DNA of 11,862 nucleotides from Desulfoplanes sp. (GCA_028708105.1 JAQVZR010000025.1:1-11862), one strand, 5' to 3'. Shown: positions 1 through 7,061, numbered from the stretch's first letter. The notes: generated from the sequence alone by a model not told the origin. A program made the numbers and translations.

Positions 1-582
1 CCATTGAAGCGTTGCGCCTGTTACCCTGTTTCGCAGCGCGATAGCATTTCCACGGCCATTCGGTCGTGGCTCCATTGAAGCCCAAGGCCGTCCACAACCC
101 CCAGCCTGATGCCCACATTTCCACGGCCATTCGGTCGTGGCTCCATTGAAGCTAGCAGGGATAATGTACAGATATGGGGAATACAAGAATTTCCACGGCC
201 ATTCGGTCGTGGCTCCATTGAAGCGATTTTACGGCTTTCAACGTCGGGGCCTCCGTTGTCATTTCCACGGCCATTCGGTCGTGGCTCCATTGAAGCGTAG
301 TGCTCGCCTCTCCTGGCTTCTGCTTGGCCTTGATTTCCACGGCCATTCGGTCGTGGCTCCATTGAAGCGTAGCATTATGGGCAGTTCGTTATCCACGGCA
401 TTTGATTTCCACGGCCATTCGGTCGTGGCTCCATTGAAGCTAACAGGTGGCACCGGGTACGCATTATGGGAGATAATTTCCACGGCCATTCGGTCGTGGC
501 TCCATTGAAGCCCATTGCCGGAGATGTCGTAGTGAGAGGCTACGGAATTTCCACGGCCATTCGGTCGTGGCTCCATTAAAGC
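1..582 (+). CRISPR. CRISPR array, leader-distal end (8 full repeats, 1 clipped, 8 spacers)
   Basis: A 36-bp repeat starting ATTTCCACGG and ending CTCCATTGAAGC recurs at 46-81, 117-152, 189-224, 261-296, 333-368, 405-440, 476-511 and 547-582. Its last 10 bp also occupy 1-10. The eight spacers are 35 or 36 bp and differ from each other (11-45, 82-116, 153-188, 225-260, 297-332, 369-404, 441-475, 512-546). The repeat contains a near-perfect 8-bp stem, CCACGGCC / GGTCGTGG with loop ATTC and one G-T pair. The 3' end ATTGAAGC resembles the ATTGAAAC-type 8-nt 5' handle of class 1 (type I or III) crRNAs. The last repeat carries a G-to-A change at 578, as expected for the leader-distal end. Handle orientation and degenerate end agree: transcription is left to right and the leader lies beyond the left edge. 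No cas gene is in the window, so the subtype cannot be fixed. Confidence 0.97.
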
Positions 583-630
583 TCCTCGAACTGCGCCAAG
601 CCCCACCTAGTCTCCCGCCCTGTTGCCCAC

Positions 631-665
631 AAAAAAAGACGGCCATAACTGGCCGCCTTTTTTTT
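631..665. terminator. Bidirectional intrinsic terminator between CRISPR array and proC
   Basis: A hairpin GACGGCC (638-644), loop ATAACT, GGCCGCC (651-657), with one A-C mismatch, is flanked by seven A on the left (631-637) and eight T on the right (658-665). Read on the minus strand it follows the proC stop by about 25 nt and ends in a U-tract. Read on the plus strand it could also stop transcripts leaving the CRISPR array. Confidence 0.8.
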
Positions 666-690
666 GTACTTTTATCTCTCTTCCCGCATT

Positions 691-1482
691 CTACCCAAGC
701 TCTTTACTCCGATCCATAGCAGCCTTAACGCCCTTATACAGGGCATGTTTGACCGCTTTTTTCTCAAAGACATTCAGCCCGGCAATGGTGGTTCCTCCGG
801 GGGAGGTGACCATCTCTTTGAGCTGGGTAATGTGCAGGTCAGACTTTTCGGCCATTTTAGCTGAGCCTGTGAACAGTCCCTTGACCATATCCGTGGACTG
901 GGCCCTGGTCAGCCCCAGAGCGACACCGGCATCAATAAAGCCTTCCATGAGATAAAACACATAGGCAGGTCCAGAACCGACAAGGCCGGTAAAGGCATCA
1001 AAAAGGATTTCTTTGAGCACATGGGTTTTCCCCATGCAGCCGAAAAGGTTCAAAATAAATGCCTTATGCTCGTCAAGAACCAGGGCGTGGTCAAAACAAA
1101 CGCCAAAGACTCCCGCGCCCACAAGGGCCGGTGTATTGGGCATAATTCTGACCACAGGACAGATATCCCCCGAAAAGGACCGTAGGCTTTCAAGAGTCAC
1201 GCCTGCAGCGATGGATATCAGACATTTTTTCGGACCAAGAGCGGGTTTGATCTCTTCCAGAACGCTCTTAATCACGTTCGGTTTGACGGCCAGGACAATG
1301 TATTCAGACTGTTCACACACATCCAGAGAAGATGCGCAGGGAATCAGACCAGAACGCTCCGCCAGGGCCTCAAGTTTATCCTCAGAAGGATTATAGCCGA
1401 ACAAAGCCAATTCAGGGAAGGTCTTTACCCCCAGGGCAATAGCTGTCCCCATATTCCCGGTACCGATAATGCCTAATTTCAT
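691..1482 (-). CDS. proC: Pyrroline-5-carboxylate reductase
   Basis: This 263-residue cytoplasmic enzyme makes L-proline from 1-pyrroline-5-carboxylate using NAD(P)H, the last step of proline synthesis. The N-terminus carries the Rossmann dinucleotide-binding loop GTGNMG (residues 7-12). RIMPNTP lies at 112-118, GSGPAYVF at 169-176, and the ProC family signature LKEMVTSPGGTTIAGL at 221-236. Length is normal for the family. The ATG lies 3 nt after the ndk stop and no clear Shine-Dalgarno sequence precedes it, so translation is probably coupled to ndk. A terminator follows the stop. The function is secure from the motifs; the ndk-proC operon is inferred from spacing. Confidence 0.97.
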   Translation of the reverse strand: MKLGIIGTGNMGTAIALGVKTFPELALFGYNPSEDKLEALAERSGLIPCASSLDVCEQSEYIVLAVKPNVIKSVLEEIKPALGPKKCLISIAAGVTLESLRSFSGDICPVVRIMPNTPALVGAGVFGVCFDHALVLDEHKAFILNLFGCMGKTHVLKEILFDAFTGLVGSGPAYVFYLMEGFIDAGVALGLTRAQSTDMVKGLFTGSAKMAEKSDLHITQLKEMVTSPGGTTIAGLNVFEKKAVKHALYKGVKAAMDRSKELG

Positions 1483-1485
1483 ACA

Positions 1486-1905
1486 TTAACCTACGATTTC
1501 TAGCTGACTGAAAAAATAAGGAATTTCCTGAGCGGCGGTCTCGGGTGCATCAGAACCGTGGCTGGAATTTTTTTCGATATCCAGAGCAAAAGTCTTGCGG
1601 ATAGTGCCTTCGGCCGCTTCTGCAGGGTTGGTGGCCCCCATGACTTCACGGTATCTGGCAATGGCATTTTCGCCCTCAAGAACGGAAACGACACAGGGAC
1701 CGGAAATCATATAGTCCACCAGGCTGTTAAAAAAAGGGCGTTTCTTGTGCACAGCATAAAAACCTTCAGCCTGAGCCCGGGTCATGCGGATCATTTTCAT
1801 GGCCACAATCTTCAGACCGGCATCCTGGATCATCTTCAAAACGGCACCCTGCAGATTACGTTCAACTGCGTCGGGTTTCACAATGGAAAAAGTGCGTTCT
1901 ATCAT
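1486..1905 (-). CDS. ndk: Nucleoside diphosphate kinase
   Basis: This 139-residue kinase transfers the gamma phosphate from ATP to other (d)NDPs through a phosphohistidine intermediate, balancing nucleotide pools. The start [14 protein letters not shown] is typical, with Lys10 in the nucleotide site. The active-site motif NSSHGSDA holds the catalytic His at residue 116. ATNPAEA (91-97) and GTIRKTFA (100-107) are the usual phosphate-binding stretches. Length matches the bacterial family. The ATG is preceded by GGAGGT (plus-strand 1911-1916) at good spacing, one of the best ribosome sites in this block. The next gene, proC, starts 3 nt after the stop. The upstream neighbour ends 100 bp away, so ndk may have its own promoter, though I see no convincing one. 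Confidence 0.98.
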   Translation of the reverse strand: MIERTFSIVKPDAVERNLQGAVLKMIQDAGLKIVAMKMIRMTRAQAEGFYAVHKKRPFFNSLVDYMISGPCVVSVLEGENAIARYREVMGATNPAEAAEGTIRKTFALDIEKNSSHGSDAPETAAQEIPYFFSQLEIVG

Positions 1906-1980
1906 AAAAAACCTCCATGCATATACGTTGGGGTGGTAACTAACGAGGGACTCTCGTACCTTCCGGCCTGGAAAAGTGCA

Positions 1981-1998
1981 AGCCCGGCTCCAGGGGCT
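1981..1998 (-). terminator. Weak hairpin downstream of the deacetylase gene
   Basis: AGCCC (1981-1985) and GGGCT (1994-1998) form a 5-bp stem with an 8-nt loop, just after the deacetylase stop on the minus strand. It is followed only by TGCACTTTT. This may be a weak terminator or merely a chance stem in the 100-bp gap before ndk. Confidence 0.25.
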
Positions 1999-2005
1999 CT
2001 CCGCC

Positions 2006-3274
2006 TCAGAGTAAATCCTTCAACGTGACCAGGGCCACGTTCTGATCCCGCATACGTTGCCAGGTTTCCAGGGCTCGCAGGGTTTCGGGATACGGGTGCC
2101 CGATGGCTACGGCATATCCCCGCTTTCTGGCCAGGGATTCAGCTTTGCGGAGTTGGAACAGGATAGCCTTTTCATCCCTGACATTGTCCAAAAAAATATT
2201 TCTGCGCAGATAGGGCAGCCCCCGTGCAGACTCAACATCCCGGACACAGCTGTCTTTGCTGGTCATGCTGTCCAGAAAAAAAAGCCCCCGTGCCCGAAAA
2301 AAATCAACGACCACCTCCACTCCCATCCGGTTCTGGGTGAACCTTGATCCCATATGATTATTGGCCCCACGGGCTCCAGATACCATAGCCAGATCGTTGC
2401 GGAGCACCTCTCGGATCTGCTCGGGACGCATGCCCACAAAAAGAGCCCCCTGACCCGGATCAGCCGCGGGGTAGCTTTCAGGCTCCATGGGCAGATGCAG
2501 CAAAAGTTCGTTTCTCGTATCCCGGGCTACAGCTGCAACCTGAGAAGTCCTTATTTCGTGGGGCATTACGGAAAAAGTGATGGGAAAAGTCAAGGCAGCC
2601 AAACGCTTCCCGACATCTACCGAACGGCCCAGGTCATCCACCACAATAACCATGCGCGCCTTTTTCCCGGATACAACCGCATTCCTATTAGGTCGATGAT
2701 CATCCTGAAAAATGATCTCATGGGTGGGAACCCCGAAAACCTTCACCGTAAAGGACGTGTTGCCTGGACCTACCGTCAAAGATCCACCTTCTACCAACAG
2801 ATGCACATTCTTTTCCAGGATGGTCGCAAAACGTTCTTTATCTTTGGGCGTTGCCAATTCCAGGTGTTGGAAATGATATTCCTGACCGTGATCGGTCCGA
2901 ATATCCACGGCTCCATGTTCGAGCCCCGAGGGATCATAGCCCATCAATACCAGGGTCTGGATCAGTGCTAGATCGACTTCTTTGGCACGGGTCTCCAGAG
3001 TATTTTCCTGTTCCTCATATACCTGAGGTTCCGTGACGGAAGGACTCGGCACAGGACGCATATCGGGTTTTGAGCGGGGCACGACAGGATGATCGGCGAT
3101 AGTCTTCGGTGCACCGTTTTTTTGATCAATGCGATCCTGGGGCAGACGCAGCACAACAATCAGCGCCAGCAGTGTTGTTACGACCACAACAACCCAGAAA
3201 GAGATATGGTAGCGTAAAAACCAATGCTCGTTTTGAGGTGCAGATTTTTTTTTACGGGATTTCTTTGTGGCCAT
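2006..3274 (-). CDS. Divergent polysaccharide deacetylase family protein (YibQ-like)
   Basis: This is a 422-residue membrane-anchored protein. A basic N-terminus (ATKKSRKKK) precedes one transmembrane helix at about residues 24-43, then a Pro-rich linker, so the rest should be periplasmic. The catalytic-type domain spans about 206-420 with the hallmarks of the divergent polysaccharide deacetylase (YibQ, DUF610) family: VVDDLG (211-216), LLHLPMEP (258-265), NNHMGSRFT (305-313), FFLDS (332-336) and IGHPYP (391-396). The Asp and His residues are placed as in NodB-type metal sites, but a substrate is not established for the family. I chose ATG at 3274, since AAGG lies about 10 nt upstream. The in-frame TTG at 3283 would touch that same AAGG. 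EnvC, CtpA and YibQ homologues are neighbours in other proteobacteria, supporting an envelope role. An intrinsic terminator lies only 16 nt before the start. Confidence 0.9.
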   Translation of the reverse strand: MATKKSRKKKSAPQNEHWFLRYHISFWVVVVVTTLLALIVVLRLPQDRIDQKNGAPKTIADHPVVPRSKPDMRPVPSPSVTEPQVYEEQENTLETRAKEVDLALIQTLVLMGYDPSGLEHGAVDIRTDHGQEYHFQHLELATPKDKERFATILEKNVHLLVEGGSLTVGPGNTSFTVKVFGVPTHEIIFQDDHRPNRNAVVSGKKARMVIVVDDLGRSVDVGKRLAALTFPITFSVMPHEIRTSQVAAVARDTRNELLLHLPMEPESYPAADPGQGALFVGMRPEQIREVLRNDLAMVSGARGANNHMGSRFTQNRMGVEVVVDFFRARGLFFLDSMTSKDSCVRDVESARGLPYLRRNIFLDNVRDEKAILFQLRKAESLARKRGYAVAIGHPYPETLRALETWQRMRDQNVALVTLKDLL

Positions 3275-3290
3275 GATCAGCAAACCTTAT

Positions 3291-3327
3291 AAAAAAACCG
3301 GAGGTCGTCAAGAATACGGCCTCCGGT
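3291..3327 (-). terminator. Intrinsic terminator after the S41 protease gene, directly ahead of the deacetylase gene
   Basis: ACCGGAGGTCGT (3297-3308) pairs with ACGGCCTCCGGT (3316-3327) over 12 bp with one G-T pair and a 7-nt loop. On the minus strand it is followed by a run of seven T (3297-3291). It sits 25 nt after the protease stop and ends 16 nt before the deacetylase ATG. Confidence 0.9.
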
Positions 3328-3352
3328 AGATCTACGTTTTGTACCTTAAGGA

Positions 3353-4651
3353 TTAATGGATCTGGCTGATCCTGGGCAATTGTTTTACGAGTTCAAGAGC
3401 CATGCGCAGCTGGTTATCCCTGGAAAGCATTTCATCAGCTTTAACCATGTTTTCCTTCTGCGCAGCACTTTCTTCCACCTTTATGTCTCCATCCTTACCG
3501 TTGGGATTTTCCAAATGTTTGGAAAAGTCTTTTTCCCGGAACTCTAAGAACGTCTGTTCTTCTTCGGTGCTCGGGGGAACAAAAGGGTACTCGATATCAG
3601 GCACAATGCCTTCAGCCTGGATGGAACGCCCATTGGGAGTATAGTACAGAGCGATGGTCAGTTTAATAGCCGACCCGTCAGCCAGAGGGATAATGGTCTG
3701 CACCGACCCCTTGCCAAAAGATTTTTCGCCAAGGATCAAGGCCCTTTTCTGATCTTGCAATGCTCCGGCCACAATCTCGGAGGCAGATGCCGAACCGGAA
3801 TTCACAAGTACCACCAAGGGACAGGTCACATCCGAGGACTGCTTTTTGGCCACAAACTCTCTTCGGGAATCCTTGTCCCGACCCTGGGTATAGACAATCA
3901 ATCCATCGGACAGAAAGGTATCCGAGATATCCACTGCCTGACTGAGGATACCGCCGGGATTAGAGCGCAAATCCAGAATAAGGCCTTTGAGGGCTTGTTT
4001 TTTTGTATAGGCGTTGAGTGCCTTGCGCATTTCCTGCACAGACGTGGCCTTGAATTCCGTCAGCCGAAGATACAGATATCCCGGTTCAAGCTCCTGGGTC
4101 TTGACGCTTAATGCAGGGATGGTTCCTCGAACAATGGTGATTTTATCAGGCGACGAACTGCCCTTATGCAGAACGGTCAAGGTTACCGAAGTACCTTTGG
4201 GGCCCCGGATTTTGCCCACAGCTTCCATCAGAGTGATATCCAAGGCCGATTCACCGTCTATCTCAAAAATGATATCCCCGGTCTTGAGGCCGGCTTTGAA
4301 GGCAGGTGTATCTTCAATCGGGGCAATGACGGTCAGCTGCCTGTTCTTAAGCCCTATCTGGATGCCGATTCCGCCAAATTTACCGGAAAGATCTTCCTGG
4401 GTTGTCTCAAAATCCTTCTTGCTCAGCAAAGAAGAATGGGGATCAAGCTCCTGGAGCATCCCCTCGATGGCTCCTTTGATCAGGTCATCACGATCAACCT
4501 TCTGAACATAATTTTCCTCAACCATATCCAGAATCTGGCTGAAGCGTTTCAGGGACGCGTAGGGATCATCCTTCGTGGCCAGGCCAGAGCCGGATGTGAT
4601 CAATAGCGTTCCCAGCAGGATGGCTGTTCCCACCATATGACTCAACCGCAT
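3353..4651 (-). CDS. ctpA: C-terminal processing peptidase (S41 family, CtpA-type)
   Basis: This is a 432-residue periplasmic serine protease of the Prc/CtpA family, which cleaves partly unfolded or C-terminally exposed substrates; in Gram-negatives these include peptidoglycan hydrolases and lipoproteins. A short hydrophobic export segment lies at about residues 5-25. A PDZ domain follows (around 90-175, with FGGIGIQIG and the AGLKTGD ligand loop), then the S41 core: LRSNPGG (229-235), VLVNSGSASASEI (281-293) and GEKSFGKGSVQ (308-318). The Ser-Lys dyad is predicted as Ser289 and Lys314, the 25-residue spacing seen in characterised CtpA. ATG at 4651 was chosen because GGAGG lies 5 nt upstream; a start at 4678 adds nine unneeded residues. 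It is flanked by an EnvC-like gene and a YibQ-like gene. The last ~70 residues are charged and low complexity. Confidence 0.95.
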   Translation of the reverse strand: MRLSHMVGTAILLGTLLITSGSGLATKDDPYASLKRFSQILDMVEENYVQKVDRDDLIKGAIEGMLQELDPHSSLLSKKDFETTQEDLSGKFGGIGIQIGLKNRQLTVIAPIEDTPAFKAGLKTGDIIFEIDGESALDITLMEAVGKIRGPKGTSVTLTVLHKGSSSPDKITIVRGTIPALSVKTQELEPGYLYLRLTEFKATSVQEMRKALNAYTKKQALKGLILDLRSNPGGILSQAVDISDTFLSDGLIVYTQGRDKDSRREFVAKKQSSDVTCPLVVLVNSGSASASEIVAGALQDQKRALILGEKSFGKGSVQTIIPLADGSAIKLTIALYYTPNGRSIQAEGIVPDIEYPFVPPSTEEEQTFLEFREKDFSKHLENPNGKDGDIKVEESAAQKENMVKADEMLSRDNQLRMALELVKQLPRISQIH

Positions 4652-4766
4652 TATTTCCTCCAGGGTGTTTGAATGCATAGCGTACTCGATATGTTATGTG
4701 CATCGTAGGAGCGTACACAGTCAGGTTCTCCCTGCACACAATCCAGATTTCAAAAACTTCTTACGG

Positions 4767-5939
4767 TCACGATCCCATGGATTGCAACCATTGTAGAGGA
4801 TTAATTGCTTTTTGATGAAAACGCAATTCAAAATACAGACCGCTTGTCCTGATCAACGGATAAAAGCCGCATTCCCCGAGGGTTTCTCCCTTTTCAACCT
4901 TTTGACCAAGATGTACCCGTGATGTGGCCAGAAATGCGTACAAGGAATAATAATCTTTGCCATGATAGAGAATGACAACGCTGCCAAACCCGCGCAACTG
5001 CCCCTCATGCACCACCTTGCCCCAGGAAACGGCCGTCACCGCATGCTGGGGGGTAAGGGCCAGGCTGATGCCCCGTTGGGGAGGCGTGGCCTGGGGACGG
5101 AACCCTTTTACAACCCGGCCTTTGGCAGGCCAGGGAAGATAGCCTTTGAGTTTGGGGAACGAATGGGTGTCCAAAATCTGCAATTTGTAATGCAGACTGG
5201 AAATGGTTGCAGCGATACTGTCCAACTGCTCTTTGAGATCCAATTCCTGCGAACGTATCTTCTGTACATCTTTGAGGAAGGTAAGCTTTTGCTGGAGCAG
5301 ATCGTCCTGAAGCGTGGCCAATTCACGGCCCTTCTGCTCTCGTTCGCGTCGGGTCTTCTGTAGACGTTCAAGGGCTACCCGGGTCTGCGTTTCAGCCTCA
5401 TGAACAGCGGCAAACTTTTTTCCGGTCTCGGCATACAGGATCGAAAGCCAAGTGGCTTCCCTGTCGGCGCGCGCCCATGTTTCACCAGAATCAAAGCGCA
5501 TCCGCGCCTGCTTTTCCAAAAGAACAGGCCAAAATGTCGCCAGTAAATCCTTTGCATCCTTTCGCAGACCTTCCTTCCTGGAGGATGCTTTTTGATACTC
5601 TTTGCGCAAACCGACTTCCTGAATGGAGAGTGCTTCAAGAGCTCTGGTCTGCTCATCGGCCTGTTTTTCAAGGGCCAAAACCCGGTCCTCGATAACCGCC
5701 AGGTTATGAAACAGTGAACGCTCTTTTGTCGACAGGGCCCGCAAGGCTTTTTTTTTGGCTGAAGCCCGTTGCTTTTCCTGGGAAATATTTTTTTTGATTT
5801 CAGTGGCTGACGTGGCCTGACAAAGAGAAGGACGGAGCATGCCCTGGAAGAACAAGGCACCTATAACGAAAAGTACAACCCCATAACGTGGCAACACAGG
5901 CAGGAGCATGCTTGCTGACGGGGGCTCAGAAATTCTCAT
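4767..5939 (-). CDS. envC: EnvC-like murein hydrolase activator (degenerate LytM/M23 domain)
   Basis: This 390-residue envelope protein probably recruits and activates septal N-acetylmuramyl-L-alanine amidases. A signal or anchor helix lies at about 19-33. A long charged heptad-rich stretch at about 45-250 is predicted coiled coil, as in EnvC. The C-terminal LytM/M23 fold (about 268-386) runs from LPWPAKGRVVKGF to NPLQWL. The metal-binding residues of active M23 peptidases appear lost: the HxGxD region reads QRGIS (288-292), YxHL reads YAFL (334-337) and the HxH region reads LYFEL (368-372). That is the state seen in non-catalytic activators. ATG at 5939 overlaps the TGA of the upstream glycosylase gene as ATGA, implying translational coupling. 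An in-frame ATG at 5909 and one at 5996 are alternatives. The ctpA start lies 115 bp downstream. Confidence 0.88.
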   Translation of the reverse strand: MRISEPPSASMLLPVLPRYGVVLFVIGALFFQGMLRPSLCQATSATEIKKNISQEKQRASAKKKALRALSTKERSLFHNLAVIEDRVLALEKQADEQTRALEALSIQEVGLRKEYQKASSRKEGLRKDAKDLLATFWPVLLEKQARMRFDSGETWARADREATWLSILYAETGKKFAAVHEAETQTRVALERLQKTRREREQKGRELATLQDDLLQQKLTFLKDVQKIRSQELDLKEQLDSIAATISSLHYKLQILDTHSFPKLKGYLPWPAKGRVVKGFRPQATPPQRGISLALTPQHAVTAVSWGKVVHEGQLRGFGSVVILYHGKDYYSLYAFLATSRVHLGQKVEKGETLGECGFYPLIRTSGLYFELRFHQKAINPLQWLQSMGS

Positions 5940-6586
5940 TCCAAAAAATCCGCAAGAGGACAGGACGCACAGAGCCCTGCTTTTTTTTTGCACCATGTTT
6001 TCCCCACCCGAATGAGCAGGGCGTGAAATTCGCTAAAAATTCGGATATCAGGATCGAGCACTTCCATAAAATACTCGCGTAACTCCGGATAACTCACATT
6101 TTCAGGCATGAGACAATGTCGGTTAAGTATTCTTGCGGTATAGGCATCCACCACAAAGCTAGGTTTGTCCAGTGCGTACAACAAAATAGCGTCTGTCGTT
6201 TCAGGCCCGATGCCGCGAACCTGCAATAATTTTTCGCGTAGGATTTCCATCTCCTGGGACTTCAAGAGCTCCATGTCAAAACGGCAGGCAGTGCGCAAAA
6301 AAGAGAGGAAGTGTTTCACCCGGCTGGCCTTCATGCGAAAATATCCGGCCGGGCGGATATGCTCAGCCAGGTCTTCTTCGGGAAGGGCATATAGGACGGG
6401 AGCAGAGAACAGATCAAGATTCTTGAGATTGAAGACAGCCTTGGAGGCATTCTGCCAATTGGTATTCTGAGCCAATATGACACCCACAGCGATCTCGAAA
6501 GGTGTATCCCCAGGGTACCAGTGGCTGGAACCCAGACGATCCAACATGGCCCCGTACATATTCAACAAAAGAGTTTTCCGGTGCAT
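5936..6586 (-). CDS. HhH-GPD DNA glycosylase (endonuclease III / MagIII-like)
   Basis: This 216-residue base-excision repair protein has the endonuclease III fold. GVILAQNTNW (35-44) is the conserved helix of the family. The helix-hairpin-helix LLQVRGIGPETTDAILL covers 120-136, and the catalytic Asp is Asp147 in VVDAYT. The Lys used by bifunctional Nth (in GRKTA) is Glu129 here (GPETT), which argues for a monofunctional glycosylase, as in the alkyl-base glycosylase MagIII. The C-terminus has three Cys (199, 206, 209) in the C-x6-C-x2-C pattern of the Nth iron-sulfur loop. The chain ends seven residues later with no fourth Cys. ATG at 6586 was chosen over a TTG at 6607, with GGGG about 9 nt upstream. 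Its stop overlaps the envC start by 4 bp. Substrate cannot be told from sequence alone. Confidence 0.88.
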   Translation of the reverse strand: MHRKTLLLNMYGAMLDRLGSSHWYPGDTPFEIAVGVILAQNTNWQNASKAVFNLKNLDLFSAPVLYALPEEDLAEHIRPAGYFRMKASRVKHFLSFLRTACRFDMELLKSQEMEILREKLLQVRGIGPETTDAILLYALDKPSFVVDAYTARILNRHCLMPENVSYPELREYFMEVLDPDIRIFSEFHALLIRVGKTWCKKKAGLCASCPLADFLE

Positions 6587-6641
6587 GAAGGAGAGCCCCA
6601 GTAACAAAGAAGAAAGTCAGCAACGCCTGCCATTCCCCGTA

Positions 6642-6699
6642 GGGGCGACCGGTTGGTCGCCCGGCTATGGCACAGCGTTAGAACGAGGGCGACCAACCG
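6642..6699. repeat. GGGCGACC palindrome cluster (REP-like)
   Basis: GGGCGACC (6643-6650), loop GGTT and GGTCGCCC (6655-6662) form a perfect 8-bp hairpin. The right arm also belongs to a second, mutually exclusive 13-bp perfect inverted repeat: CGGTTGGTCGCCC (6650-6662) with GGGCGACCAACCG (6687-6699). It lies in the gap between prmA and the glycosylase gene. Palindromes of the form GTAGGGGCGACC...GGTCGCCC are, as I recall, dispersed in many bacterial genomes, but copy number in this genome is unknown. Confidence 0.7.
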
Positions 6700-6750
6700 A
6701 TACGCCTCTGCAAATCGATTCCCAAAAAGTACTCAGCTCAAACACGCACG

Positions 6751-7061
6751 TAGGCGTAAACGTGCTCAGATACGAGGCTCAAAAAGTTTTGAAACCGCAG
6801 TGTACACAACCTACCAAAGGACTTCAAAACTTCGCCAATCAAAAGATGCAACTGAAGTTACGCACGCCACCGAGATCTTTCTGCTGAGCCCGGCATTGCC
6901 GGCAAGAAGGTCCCCCCTTGAGGGGGGACCTTCTTGCAAGCGATATCGGACCCAGCTCAAGGCTCTCGAAAGGCGTGCGTAACATCACGATGTAAGGTCT
7001 GCTAACCTCGCAGGCTCGCTAAGCATTCACGTGACGAAGTAGATGAGTGCGTTTACGCCTA
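6751..7061. repeat. Nested inverted-repeat element, possible MITE or non-autonomous element
   Basis: Three perfect inverted repeats share nearly the same centre. The outer arms are TAGGCGTAAACG (6751-6762) and CGTTTACGCCTA (7050-7061). The middle arms are GTTACGCACGCC (6857-6868) and GGCGTGCGTAAC (6972-6983). The inner arms are GCAAGAAGGTCCCCCC (6902-6917) and GGGGGGACCTTCTTGC (6922-6937) with loop TTGA. A further pair, AAGTTTTGAA (6784-6793) and TTCAAAACTT (6823-6832), lies inside the left half. No reading frame inside looks like a protein, no T-tract follows the central hairpin, and I see no target-site duplication. The right end supplies the TAG stop of prmA. This and the GGGCGACC cluster account for most of the 472-bp gene-free stretch 6587-7058; I see no tRNA or other RNA gene there. 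Confidence 0.6.

Noticed and set aside
21..646. Several open frames of 60-123 residues on both strands across the left edge
   Set aside because: They run through the CRISPR repeats and show the same peptide repeated every ~71-72 bp; they are translations of the array, not genes.
1952..1980. TTGCAC-N17-TACGAG as an ndk promoter (minus strand)
   Set aside because: The -10 matches only three of six consensus positions; too weak to list as a feature.
6615..6635. Sigma-54-like TGGCAGGCGTTGC ahead of the glycosylase gene (minus strand)
   Set aside because: The spacing between GG and GC is 8 nt, not the required 10.
6902..6937. The 16-bp perfect hairpin as a terminator for prmA
   Set aside because: Strong stem, but no T-tract on either side; it also lies at the centre of a larger nested repeat, which explains it better.
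6477..6982. Plus-strand open frames of 109 and 136 residues between the glycosylase gene and prmA
   Set aside because: No recognisable motif, no ribosome site, and they cross the inverted repeats and the antisense of the glycosylase gene.
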